A stretch of DNA of 64,000 bases, from the NCBI GenBank assembly GCA_903883645.1, contig CAISBR010000182.1, forward strand, positions 1-64,000. Direction: 5' to 3'. Of this stretch, positions 24,096 through 32,657 are shown piece after piece. The position numbers were made by a program, and so were the translations under genes. This DNA is from an uncultured Myxococcales bacterium. GTDB taxonomy: Bacteria > Myxococcota_A > UBA9042. The notes beneath the pieces were generated by a model. That model saw nothing but the letters and a program-made list of their open reading frames with translations. It had not been told where the DNA came from and made no database searches. The number at the start of each line of letters is the position of its first letter. The stretch's first letter is position 1.

Positions 24096-26684
24096 CTAGC
24101 TAGCGTTCGGCGCGAGAATTACCTCGACGCAATGCTGCGGGTCCAAGAAGTGCTGCGCGGCGGCTTGCACATCAGCGGCAGTCACGGCCAAAAGCGCTTC
24201 GATCTGCCCGCGATAGGCCAGGCGGCCCAGACCGTATAGCTCGTTGAGGCACAGCGTTGCGGCCCGCGACGAGCGGCGCTGCAGGCCAATGGCAAACGCG
24301 CCGACCATCGACTGGCGTGCCCGGTGCAACTCTTCGGGACCAATCGGGTTTTGCCGCAAGCGATCCAGCTGATGGTACAGCCCGGCCAGGCCCTGATCGA
24401 TCTTGTCGGCACCGGTGCCCAAATACACAGCAAAGTAGCCCTCGTCTAGGCCCTCGACATGCATCGCGCTGACCGCGTAACCCAGCGATTGCCGGTCGCG
24501 CAGCTCGATAAACAGCCGGCCGGACTGGCCCGACAGCACGGTGGCCAAAATGTCGAGAGCGTAGCGCGCCGGGTCGTCGAGGCGGGCACCCACAAAGCCG
24601 AGCGCCAGGTGCGCCTGTTGCTTGTCGGTGCGGCTGCGGACCTGGATGGGCTCGCGGGGCCGGGCCACAGGTTGCGAGGGCGGCGGCGGCTCGGCGGGAG
24701 CAGCGGCGGGCGACTGAGCGACGATGGTGGCGGCCAGCTCGTCGGCGTCGATATCGCCCGAGGCGGCGTAGACCAGCCGACCTGGCGTCAAGCGGCGGCG
24801 CAGGTAGGTGCGCAGATCCGCCGACTGCAAACGGCCGACGGCAGGAATATTGCCCAATAGATCTAGGGAGTACGGGTGCTGTCCATACAGCGTGGTCGCC
24901 AGCAGCCGCAGGGTCTGCCGCGCCGGCGCGTCGCTTTGGTGGCGCAGATCTTCGAGCTGCACGGCGCGCTCTTGCTCAAGGTCGCCGCTGGGCAGCTCCG
25001 AGGCGAATAGGCAGTCGAAAAACACGTCGAGCAGCCGGTCGCGACCCGAGGCCAGACCCGTGGCCATGAGCCCGAGCGAATTGCGGCCCGCAAAACCAGC
25101 CAGGCCAGCTGCTAATGTCTCGACTTCTTTGGCAATATCCCCAGAAGATCGCGTCGCCGTACCCCGCGTAAGCATCTGCCCACACAGGTAAGCGCGGCCG
25201 TTGACGTCGGGATTCTCGTCGCGCAGACCGCCGTGCGCCGCCACCCGCAGACCAATCAGCGGCACCGAGCGGTCGTGTTGCACAATCAGAATGTCGCCCG
25301 TGGGCAGCACCAGCCGCTCTAGGCCATCGACCAGGTCGCGCTCGCGCCGTTCGCGGTGGGTCGGCCCGAGTCGAAGTTGTTGCTGCAAATTCAGCCATGT
25401 AGCAGGGGCATCGACCTCGGCCGCACCGTCCTCGCCCGGCAGCTCGACCCACGACAGCGTCTCGGGCGCCAAGTAGCGGCGCGCCACCCGCTGCACATCG
25501 GCGGGCCGCAGCTGACTCACGGCGTGCACGTAATGGCGGTCCCAGTGCGGATCGCCGGTGGCGGTGGCAAAGTAACCCAGCGAATGCGCGAGGCCTTGCA
25601 CCGTCTCTTGCTTGTAGACCGCGTCGGCCAGCACGTTGTGGCGGGCCTTGTCGAGTTCGCCGCTGTCGACACCATTGCTGCGTAAGTTCTGAATTTCGTG
25701 AATGATTGCTTGACGCGCCTCCGCCAGTCGTTCGGCTGAGGTCAGCGCCGTGACCGAAAACAGCCCGCCGCGCAGGGGCGTCCACGACGAGGCGCCAATG
25801 TCGTTGACCAGCCCGGACTTGCGCTGCACCCGCTGCACCAGCCGCGACGAGTCGCCTTGCCCCAGCACGATCGCTAGCACATCCAGCGCCGGCACATCGC
25901 GGTGATCGAGCTGCGGAATTGGCCATGCCAGAATCAGGCGCGACTCTGAAAATGCCGTACGTTCATAGTGGTAGCCTGCACCTGGTTTGCCCGGCTCCTG
26001 CTTGGGCGTGGGCTGCGGCGGCTGGGCGGGCAGGTCGGCAAAAGCGTTGGCAATGGCTGCTAAGGTCTCGTCAACATTCAGATCGCCCGCCGCCGTAACG
26101 GTCAGGTTGCTGGCCACATAGTGCTGGCGGTAAAAGCGCCGCATGGCCTCGCGAGTCATGGATCGCACACTGTTTTCGGTGCCCAGCACGGGTCGACCGT
26201 AGGGGTGCTCGCCATAAGCGCAGGCAAACAGGCGTCGCCACGCCACTTGCCCCGGACTGTCGTTGGCGCGGTGGATTTCTTCGACCACCACATCGATTTC
26301 GCGCGTCAATTCATCGGTATCAAAGACACTGTGGCACACCGCATCGGCGAGCGTATCCAGCCCTTCGCGCCACGAGCTAGTGGGCATAACAACGTGGAAA
26401 CACGTGTGATCTGTGTTAGTCCAGGCGTTAATCTGGCCGCCAGCGCGCTCGACGGACGCGGCAATCTCGCCCACGCCGCGCCGCGCGGTGCCCTTGAAAA
26501 GCATGTGCTCGTGCAGGTGCGCCAGGCCGTGCTGCCCGGGTTGCTCGTGAAAACTACCTACGCCCACCCATACTTGCAGGGCCACCACCGGCGCACCAGG
26601 CACCGCCTGTACCACCGCGCGCAGGCCAGAGGGCAGGTGCACATCGCGAACATCGTCGTGGCCCGGCGGCTGGGCCCGGCTCAC
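24096..26684 (-). CDS. Two-domain M16 family zinc metallopeptidase
   Basis: A fused pitrilysin-like peptidase of 862 residues with two M16 halves. The N-terminal half is catalytic. The inverted zinc motif HxxEH is HLHEH (56-60) within GLAHLHEHMLFKGT, with the downstream glutamates in VVVEEIHRANDSP. The C-terminal half (from about residue 440) lacks the zinc motif and supplies the substrate-binding Arg/Tyr segment (SLGYAVSAMHVEG), as is usual for the non-catalytic partner. No clear signal peptide is seen, so the location is uncertain, possibly cytoplasmic. The start is GTG, overlapping the mtnA stop as GTGA. Bacterial M16 proteins are commonly encoded as two separate genes; here they are one. 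Confidence 0.9.
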   Translation of the reverse strand: MSRAQPPGHDDVRDVHLPSGLRAVVQAVPGAPVVALQVWVGVGSFHEQPGQHGLAHLHEHMLFKGTARRGVGEIAASVERAGGQINAWTNTDHTCFHVVMPTSSWREGLDTLADAVCHSVFDTDELTREIDVVVEEIHRANDSPGQVAWRRLFACAYGEHPYGRPVLGTENSVRSMTREAMRRFYRQHYVASNLTVTAAGDLNVDETLAAIANAFADLPAQPPQPTPKQEPGKPGAGYHYERTAFSESRLILAWPIPQLDHRDVPALDVLAIVLGQGDSSRLVQRVQRKSGLVNDIGASSWTPLRGGLFSVTALTSAERLAEARQAIIHEIQNLRSNGVDSGELDKARHNVLADAVYKQETVQGLAHSLGYFATATGDPHWDRHYVHAVSQLRPADVQRVARRYLAPETLSWVELPGEDGAAEVDAPATWLNLQQQLRLGPTHRERRERDLVDGLERLVLPTGDILIVQHDRSVPLIGLRVAAHGGLRDENPDVNGRAYLCGQMLTRGTATRSSGDIAKEVETLAAGLAGFAGRNSLGLMATGLASGRDRLLDVFFDCLFASELPSGDLEQERAVQLEDLRHQSDAPARQTLRLLATTLYGQHPYSLDLLGNIPAVGRLQSADLRTYLRRRLTPGRLVYAASGDIDADELAATIVAQSPAAAPAEPPPPSQPVARPREPIQVRSRTDKQQAHLALGFVGARLDDPARYALDILATVLSGQSGRLFIELRDRQSLGYAVSAMHVEGLDEGYFAVYLGTGADKIDQGLAGLYHQLDRLRQNPIGPEELHRARQSMVGAFAIGLQRRSSRAATLCLNELYGLGRLAYRGQIEALLAVTAADVQAAAQHFLDPQHCVEVILAPNAS

Positions 26685-27796
26685 AGGTGTCCCGCCCGCC
26701 GCCGTTGGGCTTGGGCTACAAAGCGTTTGAGATCACTGGCAAAAGGTGCGCGCGCCACGCCCTCTTCGGTAATAATTGCGGCGATCAGCTCGGCTGGTGC
26801 CACATCGAAGGCGGGGTTGAAGACGCCCACGCCACTTGCCGCAAATTGCACGCCGCGCGGCGTAGTTACCTCATCGGGGCTGCGCTCTTCGATGGGGATT
26901 TGTTCGCCGGTCGGGCAGTCGAGGTCGATCGTCGAAGTGGGCGCCGCCACGTAGAACGGAATGTTGTGGCGAGCGCAGAGCACAGCGACGCTGTACGTAC
27001 CGATTTTGTTGGCGGAGTCGCCGTTGGCCGCGATACGATCCGCGCCGACGATGGCGGCTTGCACCTTGCCCAACTTCATGACCCAGCCGGCCATGTTGTC
27101 GCAGATAAGCGTAGAAGGGATGCCATCTTGCGCGCACTCCCAAGCGGTTAGGCGCGAACCTTGCAGTAGCGGGCGGGTCTCGTCGATCCATACGTGCAGG
27201 TCTTTGCCCAGGGCCAGCGCGCTGCGCACTACACCCAGGCCCGTGCCGTGGCCGCCGGTGGCTAAACCGCCGGTGTTGCAGTGGGTTAGCACCCCGCCGC
27301 GGTCGGGCAGCAGCGGTGCGCCGTGGCGGCCCATGTCCAGGCAGCATTGCACATCGTCAAAGTGGATAGCGCTTGCCTGATCGACCAAGTCTTGGACCCG
27401 CGTCGCCATCGGCTGCCCCGCGCTCGCTTGGCCGTGCGCACGCATCCGCTCGATCGCCCAGAACAAATTCACCGCGGTCGGCCGCGTGGCGGCGTAGTCG
27501 GCGCAGCTTTTGGCCAGCACGTCGTCGAATTGCCCGGCCGTCATGCCCGCTTGCAGGGCCAGCAGCAGCTCTTGGGCAATACCATACGCGGCCGTCACGC
27601 CGATGGCTGGAGCCCCGCGCACCGCAAGCGTGCGAATGGCCTGGCGAACCGTGTCGCCGTCGCGGCAGTCTTGGTAGACAGTCTCGGTCGGCAAGCGCGT
27701 CTGATCGAGCAACCGCACCACGGGGCGGCCATCCTCGAGCAGCCATTGCATGGTCGCAAAGTGTTGATTGGCAGGGATAGGGAGAGCAAAGGACAT
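26681..27796 (-). CDS. mtnA: S-methyl-5-thioribose-1-phosphate isomerase
   Basis: It converts methylthioribose-1-phosphate to methylthioribulose-1-phosphate in methionine salvage. The catalytic Cys173 is in THCNTGGLATGGHGTGLG and Asp253 in GADRIAANGD. They are 80 residues apart, as are Cys160 and Asp240 of the Bacillus enzyme. The N-terminal LLDQTRLP and RGAPAIGVTAAYG are typical, and the end (NPAFDVAPAELIAAIITEEG) is canonical. The ATG at 27796 gives 371 residues, the normal length. The frame extends further upstream, but into the glycosyltransferase gene. No other methionine-salvage gene is adjacent. The isomerase shares a start-stop overlap with an M16 protease, an odd partner. Confidence 0.93.
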   Translation of the reverse strand: MSFALPIPANQHFATMQWLLEDGRPVVRLLDQTRLPTETVYQDCRDGDTVRQAIRTLAVRGAPAIGVTAAYGIAQELLLALQAGMTAGQFDDVLAKSCADYAATRPTAVNLFWAIERMRAHGQASAGQPMATRVQDLVDQASAIHFDDVQCCLDMGRHGAPLLPDRGGVLTHCNTGGLATGGHGTGLGVVRSALALGKDLHVWIDETRPLLQGSRLTAWECAQDGIPSTLICDNMAGWVMKLGKVQAAIVGADRIAANGDSANKIGTYSVAVLCARHNIPFYVAAPTSTIDLDCPTGEQIPIEERSPDEVTTPRGVQFAASGVGVFNPAFDVAPAELIAAIITEEGVARAPFASDLKRFVAQAQRRRAGHL

Positions 27797-27813
27797 CAAA
27801 ACTCGCTTTCGAT

Positions 27814-30800
27814 TTAGCGCACTTGCAAGTGGCCGATGGTGACGCGATTGTCGCCGTGCTTGATCACCCCGGGCCCAGTGGCCGACAGGAGTGGCAGTCG
27901 CGTATCGCTCGACGGATTGTACCAGCCCAAGATGATTTCGTTCGGACCGGCGTTGGTGCCCAGGGGCACCTCTTGTTCGAAATAGTCGGCGATCACGTCG
28001 CCCGGTAGCCAGTGATTGGTCTGAAAGCAGCCGTTGCAAGGCTTGTTTTCGTCCTCGCTGGGATCGGGCTCGGTCAGCGGCCAGCGGTCGAGGTGCAGCG
28101 GATGCGGGTGCATAAACAGCTTCCACGACACGTTGGTACCCTTGGCCACCTTCCAATACAGCGTCATCTTGTACTTTTGCGAGCGCGACACCGCGTTATC
28201 CACCAGCTTGTAGCCAATCAGGTGAATCGCGTTGTCAAAGTTGGCGAACATCTTGTGGTAGCCCTTTTGCTGGACGACCTCGGCCTCGGTAATCAGGGAT
28301 TTTTTCAGCCAGTTCTGGTCCGGCTGGGTGGGCAGCAAGAAGTTGGCGGCGAGCACGAGCCGCGACGAGCTGTCGTCGAGCAATGCGATCTGCTGGCCCG
28401 CGTGGGCCTGGCGGAACACGTGGTTGAGGTCCGAGAAGCCATCGCGCGGCAAAATCACGAAGCGCTGCACGGCTTTGTCAGCCGCGTGCTTCCAGTCGTT
28501 CTCGCCCTTGGCTTTGTCCAAAATGATCCAGCTTTTGGCGCTATCTTCGCTTGTCAGATTCAAGGGTTGCGAAAGAGTTAGCTCGTCTTTGCCGTTGTCG
28601 ACCACCGTGGCGGTCTGGCCCGCCGGCGCGTAGACCGCGGCGCCCGTCCACTGCCCAGGCTGCCATTGTGCTTTGGTTAGCTGCACATGCGTGCCCTCGG
28701 CCTTGCTGACCAGCCCAAAATACGCGGGCACATCGCGCTGGCCGTTGTGGTCGGCGTCGAGCGTCGCTTCCCAGCCAGGCAGCGCCGCCAGTCGCGAAGT
28801 GCCGCCGCTAGCGTTGTCGACCACCCGCGCCGTCACGTTGTCGCCACCCAGCAGCGAGAGCACGGTCTGGCGGTCTTCGATAATCGGCAGCGACTGCATG
28901 TAGAAGTTGTTGTCGCCACCGCTCTGGCCGCCGTGGGCGAAAGTGCGCGGTTCGCCTTGGGTATCGGGCCCCTGACCGCCCGCGTCGGCAATGCGCTGCA
29001 GCAGATGTTTTTGCGAGAAGTGCAGCGATAGCCCCGGCAGCAGGGTGTAGGCATAGCCCGTAGCAAAGCAAATGCCGGCTGCCATCAGCGCCGCCATCGC
29101 CCAGCGCGGCTGCTCAAGCTTGCCCGCCAGTGCCACAAGGCGGTCGAGCAGGACCAGCCAGCGCTCGCGCCCCGCCGCCCATCGGTTCAGGGCCACCGCC
29201 GCCGCCAGCACCAGCCATAGCGCGCTGTCGGGCGCGGCGATCAAGACCCGCACCAAGTACAAATAGGCATCGGAAGTAGGCTGCGTTTCTTGGATATAGC
29301 GCCCTGTGAGCGGTCCGAACAGCACCAGCATCGCCATGGCGCCGGCGGCCACTGTGGGCCACGCCGTCATCCCCGCCGCTCCCTGCGCGGTCCCCACCGC
29401 CACCAGTACGCCGAGTAGGGCCAGCCACCAGCAGCCGACGAGGTAAAGCGGAAAGCTCCATGTTCCAGAGGCTTGTGAGGCGCCTATGCCGATACCGGCC
29501 ACGGCCATTAGCCCGAGCAAACCCAGTGCGACCAGAGCATGGTCGCGTGTCCAGCGGGCGAGCGGGCTCCACAGCGAATCGCGGTCGTCGGCCGGGAGCA
29601 GCAGACGGGCCAGCGCCGCCAAAATCACCAGCGCCACAGGCGCCAAGAAGGCCGACCCGCCCAGACCTGCGGTCAGCGCGCCGCCCATGCCCAAGTCGGC
29701 GTGCAGCTGGGTAAACTTGGTCAGACCGCTCAACAGCACCATTACGGCGCCCACGGCGCCCAGGCTCAGCGCTACCGCCGGCCGCGCCACAAACTGCGCG
29801 AACCGTCCGAGCGGCCGTACAAAACGCCGCCAGCTTGCCTCGGGGTCGCCAACGCTGGCCGTCAAGGTCACCAGCACGAGCAGACCCGTCGCCGCCGCTG
29901 CCGCCATCACCTCGGGCCGGGTGTCTTGGATGGTGACCCACAGGCGGTCATAGGCATAACCAGTAGTCTGCGCTTGGGTTTTTAGCAGCACATCGAGCTT
30001 GGTGCCCAGCGAGACCAGCGCGTCGACCGCCCAGCCCAGGCCTAGCAGACCCAGCGTCCAGCCCGCCGCTTGGGCGCTCCGCAGCCGCACCACGGTCGCC
30101 TGAATGGCGGAGAATGGCTGACCCAGACCCACCGCAAAGGCCATGACCGCCAAAAGTGTCAGCATGTGCAAGGGTTTAGGTAGCGCGAGCCCCTCGGGCC
30201 ATACCAAGTTGCCAGTGCCGCCGGGGGGCTGTAGCGGCGGGTCAAACGCCAAGAAGCGCGTCACCGCGTCGGCGCCGTGGCTGATCTCGTGGTGCAGCAG
30301 CAGGCTCGCCAGTGCAATAAAGACGGCAGCGGTGCGACCTTTGATGCGGCCATCGAGCAGATCGCCGAGCATCGCCGCCGCCGCTAGCACCATCACGCCG
30401 GTGGCCGGCAGCACAAAGTGGTGGAACGAGCGGATCAGAACTGCAACCACCGCGTAAGGTATTACCAATGCGAGTAAAAGTGCGGCTCCGGCCTGCCAAC
30501 GCTGTGGTGCGGCCTCGCGATCGCTCGCCAACAAGCCGCCCAGACCCACAGCGACTGCGGGGCCCCACGGGAAGCTGGCAAAGCCAAGTTGCCCAACAAA
30601 CCACGCAAAATCGCGGTGATATTGATCTGGGCCCGCCGAGAACGGCGACTGCGTAAAGCGCAGACCGCGCAGCAGCCACGATTCTTGATCGCCCAGCACG
30701 GTGGCCAGCGCAACGGCAAAAAAGGCGCTCGCGCCAATCGCCACTGCCCAATACGACAACCGCCGCTGCGGAGCCACGGCCAACCACGCTACGGCCAAGG

Positions 30801-31935
30801 TGGCGGCCACCACAGCGCCGGCAAGTCCCTGACCCAGCAGCAAAATGGCCGCACCCAGCGCGTACCACACCCACCACAGCTGCGCCGCGCCCGCGGCACC
30901 CAGGGCCAGCGCGCCGGCGACCAGGGCCGTACCGAGCACAGGCGCCGTCTCAAAAGTTAGAATTCGCGCAAAACCCAACGTGCTAGGTAGTGTCGCCATG
31001 GCCAGCAGCGCCAGCCAGCCACCGCGCCGACCCCACAGACGCCGACCCACCGCCACACACCACAGGCCAGTCAGCAGGATCAGCAGGGCGGAAGGTAGCC
31101 GCGCCGCGGTCTCGGTCGGGCCTAGAGCACGCAAGCTGGCGCCGGTCAGGGCGGCGTCGAGCCATGGTACGGCTTGCAACTGGCCGTCGCGCTTATGGAC
31201 TGGCCAAGTCCACGGCGAGGGCACCTGCTTGCCCAACACGTCGCCTAGCTGCGCACGAGTGCTCGTCGCCTCGGACCCGGCCAGCAGCGGCCACAGCGCC
31301 TCGGCGTCGGTGTCTTTGTCGAGCCAACCGGCGGTGCCCGGCCCGCGCCACGTCGGCCCCAGCGCCCGCGCCCGCGCCTTGGCCAGCGCCGTCGCCAGCT
31401 CGGTCGGACTGCCGCTGCCCGTCAGTATCACCGCCAAGCCCTTGTTTTGCGACTCAATCAATGCCAGCGCCGTCGCCGCCTCGACCAAATTGCTCCCGGG
31501 CTGGGCGAGCGCGTCGGTATCGACGATCACCGCATGGGCGACTTCGCGCGTCAGCCTCTGCGCCGCCTGCTGCAACGCGGCCACCGCAGTGGCATCGGCG
31601 CGGTTCGCCCCTCGCGAAAACTGATAGCTGGTACCGTATTTCTGCTCGAGTTCGCTCAGCAAAGTGCCGCTCGGGCCCTCGATCACCACCACTCGCGGCG
31701 CCATTGCCATCCGCCGCGCCACCGCCGCGCGATCCATTTCCCACGGGTCGAGCAGACCGGCACGCCCTAGACCGGGCAAGAGCACGGCCGCCAGCACCGC
31801 GATCGCGATCGCCCATTGCCAAGCGTTCAGACGCGCCAACCAGCCGTCCTGCTTGGCGATCGTTGCGTGCGTCGCGCCGGGCGGATTCGCCGCATCTTGG
31901 TCAACTGTGCTATTTTCGAGGGGTTCCGACATCAA
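27814..31935 (-). CDS. Large GT39/ArnT-like membrane glycosyltransferase with a periplasmic insertion
   Basis: A 1373-residue polytopic protein of the PMT/ArnT (GT-C) superfamily, which transfers sugars from polyprenyl-phosphate donors on the outer face of the inner membrane. TM1 (WAIAIAVLAAVLLPGL) is followed by the first periplasmic loop, where LLDPWEMDRAAVARRM occupies the place of the catalytic DE motif. About 190 residues are inserted before the usual ARLPSALLILLTGL helix. Roughly 20 hydrophobic segments follow. The C-terminal 400 residues are soluble; its last part (IHLIGYKLV, MTLYWKV, NHWLPGDVIADYFE, IILGWYNP) is the beta domain found at the end of many such proteins. The gene is 17 bp upstream of mtnA. 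The substrate is unknown. A role with the polyprenyl-phosphate-ribose enzyme at 3588 is possible but unproven. Confidence 0.8.
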   Translation of the reverse strand: MMSEPLENSTVDQDAANPPGATHATIAKQDGWLARLNAWQWAIAIAVLAAVLLPGLGRAGLLDPWEMDRAAVARRMAMAPRVVVIEGPSGTLLSELEQKYGTSYQFSRGANRADATAVAALQQAAQRLTREVAHAVIVDTDALAQPGSNLVEAATALALIESQNKGLAVILTGSGSPTELATALAKARARALGPTWRGPGTAGWLDKDTDAEALWPLLAGSEATSTRAQLGDVLGKQVPSPWTWPVHKRDGQLQAVPWLDAALTGASLRALGPTETAARLPSALLILLTGLWCVAVGRRLWGRRGGWLALLAMATLPSTLGFARILTFETAPVLGTALVAGALALGAAGAAQLWWVWYALGAAILLLGQGLAGAVVAATLAVAWLAVAPQRRLSYWAVAIGASAFFAVALATVLGDQESWLLRGLRFTQSPFSAGPDQYHRDFAWFVGQLGFASFPWGPAVAVGLGGLLASDREAAPQRWQAGAALLLALVIPYAVVAVLIRSFHHFVLPATGVMVLAAAAMLGDLLDGRIKGRTAAVFIALASLLLHHEISHGADAVTRFLAFDPPLQPPGGTGNLVWPEGLALPKPLHMLTLLAVMAFAVGLGQPFSAIQATVVRLRSAQAAGWTLGLLGLGWAVDALVSLGTKLDVLLKTQAQTTGYAYDRLWVTIQDTRPEVMAAAAATGLLVLVTLTASVGDPEASWRRFVRPLGRFAQFVARPAVALSLGAVGAVMVLLSGLTKFTQLHADLGMGGALTAGLGGSAFLAPVALVILAALARLLLPADDRDSLWSPLARWTRDHALVALGLLGLMAVAGIGIGASQASGTWSFPLYLVGCWWLALLGVLVAVGTAQGAAGMTAWPTVAAGAMAMLVLFGPLTGRYIQETQPTSDAYLYLVRVLIAAPDSALWLVLAAAVALNRWAAGRERWLVLLDRLVALAGKLEQPRWAMAALMAAGICFATGYAYTLLPGLSLHFSQKHLLQRIADAGGQGPDTQGEPRTFAHGGQSGGDNNFYMQSLPIIEDRQTVLSLLGGDNVTARVVDNASGGTSRLAALPGWEATLDADHNGQRDVPAYFGLVSKAEGTHVQLTKAQWQPGQWTGAAVYAPAGQTATVVDNGKDELTLSQPLNLTSEDSAKSWIILDKAKGENDWKHAADKAVQRFVILPRDGFSDLNHVFRQAHAGQQIALLDDSSSRLVLAANFLLPTQPDQNWLKKSLITEAEVVQQKGYHKMFANFDNAIHLIGYKLVDNAVSRSQKYKMTLYWKVAKGTNVSWKLFMHPHPLHLDRWPLTEPDPSEDENKPCNGCFQTNHWLPGDVIADYFEQEVPLGTNAGPNEIILGWYNPSSDTRLPLLSATGPGVIKHGDNRVTIGHLQVR

Positions 31936-32657
31936 GCGCCTCGTGCTGGCGGTGCGTCTGGCCAGCAGCCAAGCCGCGAAGTCTAGGCGCGGACGCGCAA
32001 ATTGGCAAACGGCTTGGCATTCAGTAGACGTGATCGCCGTACCGGCGCTGGCCGTGGCGGCCTCGGCCCCCTTGACAGAGCGGCGGGCGCGGCCATACTA
32101 GTTGGTCGCGTTCTTGGGCAACTGTCTAGCAACGCACTACAATTTGGAATCCCGCAACGGCCAGCCCCGGTTGGCCGAAAATCTCAGATTTTACCCTGAG
32201 TTGGTTACCCAGGTCGGTGCTTGACGGCCCGACCTAGCCAGCACCCGCTGGCCGCTGCTGAAACTGCTCCCTTTCTAAGGGGCCCCCTCATCTCGCACGC
32301 GAGCGCCCTACGTGGTTTTCGGTTGTGTGGGGCGCGGAAGGCTTCTGTGTTTGGGTGTTTGCGGCGCACCTTCCCTCTGCTCGCCCGACCCTGCCGCGCT
32401 GTGGCGCCGGGGTTCACTGTGGGTTGCAGTCGGCATGTCAAGAAGCTCGCAAGGGGTTGTGGCGCTAGCGGCGCGACCCTGCTCGAGTCTCGGTCCTGGT
32501 TCTGCACGCTGCTGGCCCCGCCGTGGGTCACTCGCTCTTGGATGGGCGCGATCGCCCTGCGAGCGGTCGGTGCAAGCGATCGAGGCGGCAGCGAGCGGTC
32601 AAGTTGGGTGCGATCGACAAGCGTGGTTCAGTCCGAACGGCAAGGCGGAGTCAGTTG
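31936..32657 (+). other. Gene-free divergent region and possible structured dnaG leader
   Basis: About 720 bp separate the glycosyltransferase start from the dnaG start, with no supportable protein gene; rpsU, which often precedes dnaG, is absent. Downstream of a promoter-like site at 32072 there is a series of short hairpins. CGGCCA/TGGCCG lies near 32158-32177, GGTCGG/CCGACC near 32212-32233, GCCAGC/GCTGGC near 32236-32251 and CTCGC/GCGAG near 32291-32302. This could be a long structured 5' leader or a small RNA. I could not match it to a known RNA family by eye. Confidence 0.35.
32072..32101 (+). promoter_or_regulatory. Candidate sigma-70 promoter reading toward dnaG
   Basis: A perfect TTGACA (32072-32077) is followed after 18 bases by TACTAG (32096-32101), an imperfect -10. 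Transcription would begin about 550 bases before the dnaG start codon. Confidence 0.4.

Noticed and set aside
27797-28156. Extension of mtnA upstream to 28156
   Set aside because: It overlaps the glycosyltransferase gene and exceeds the known MtnA length.
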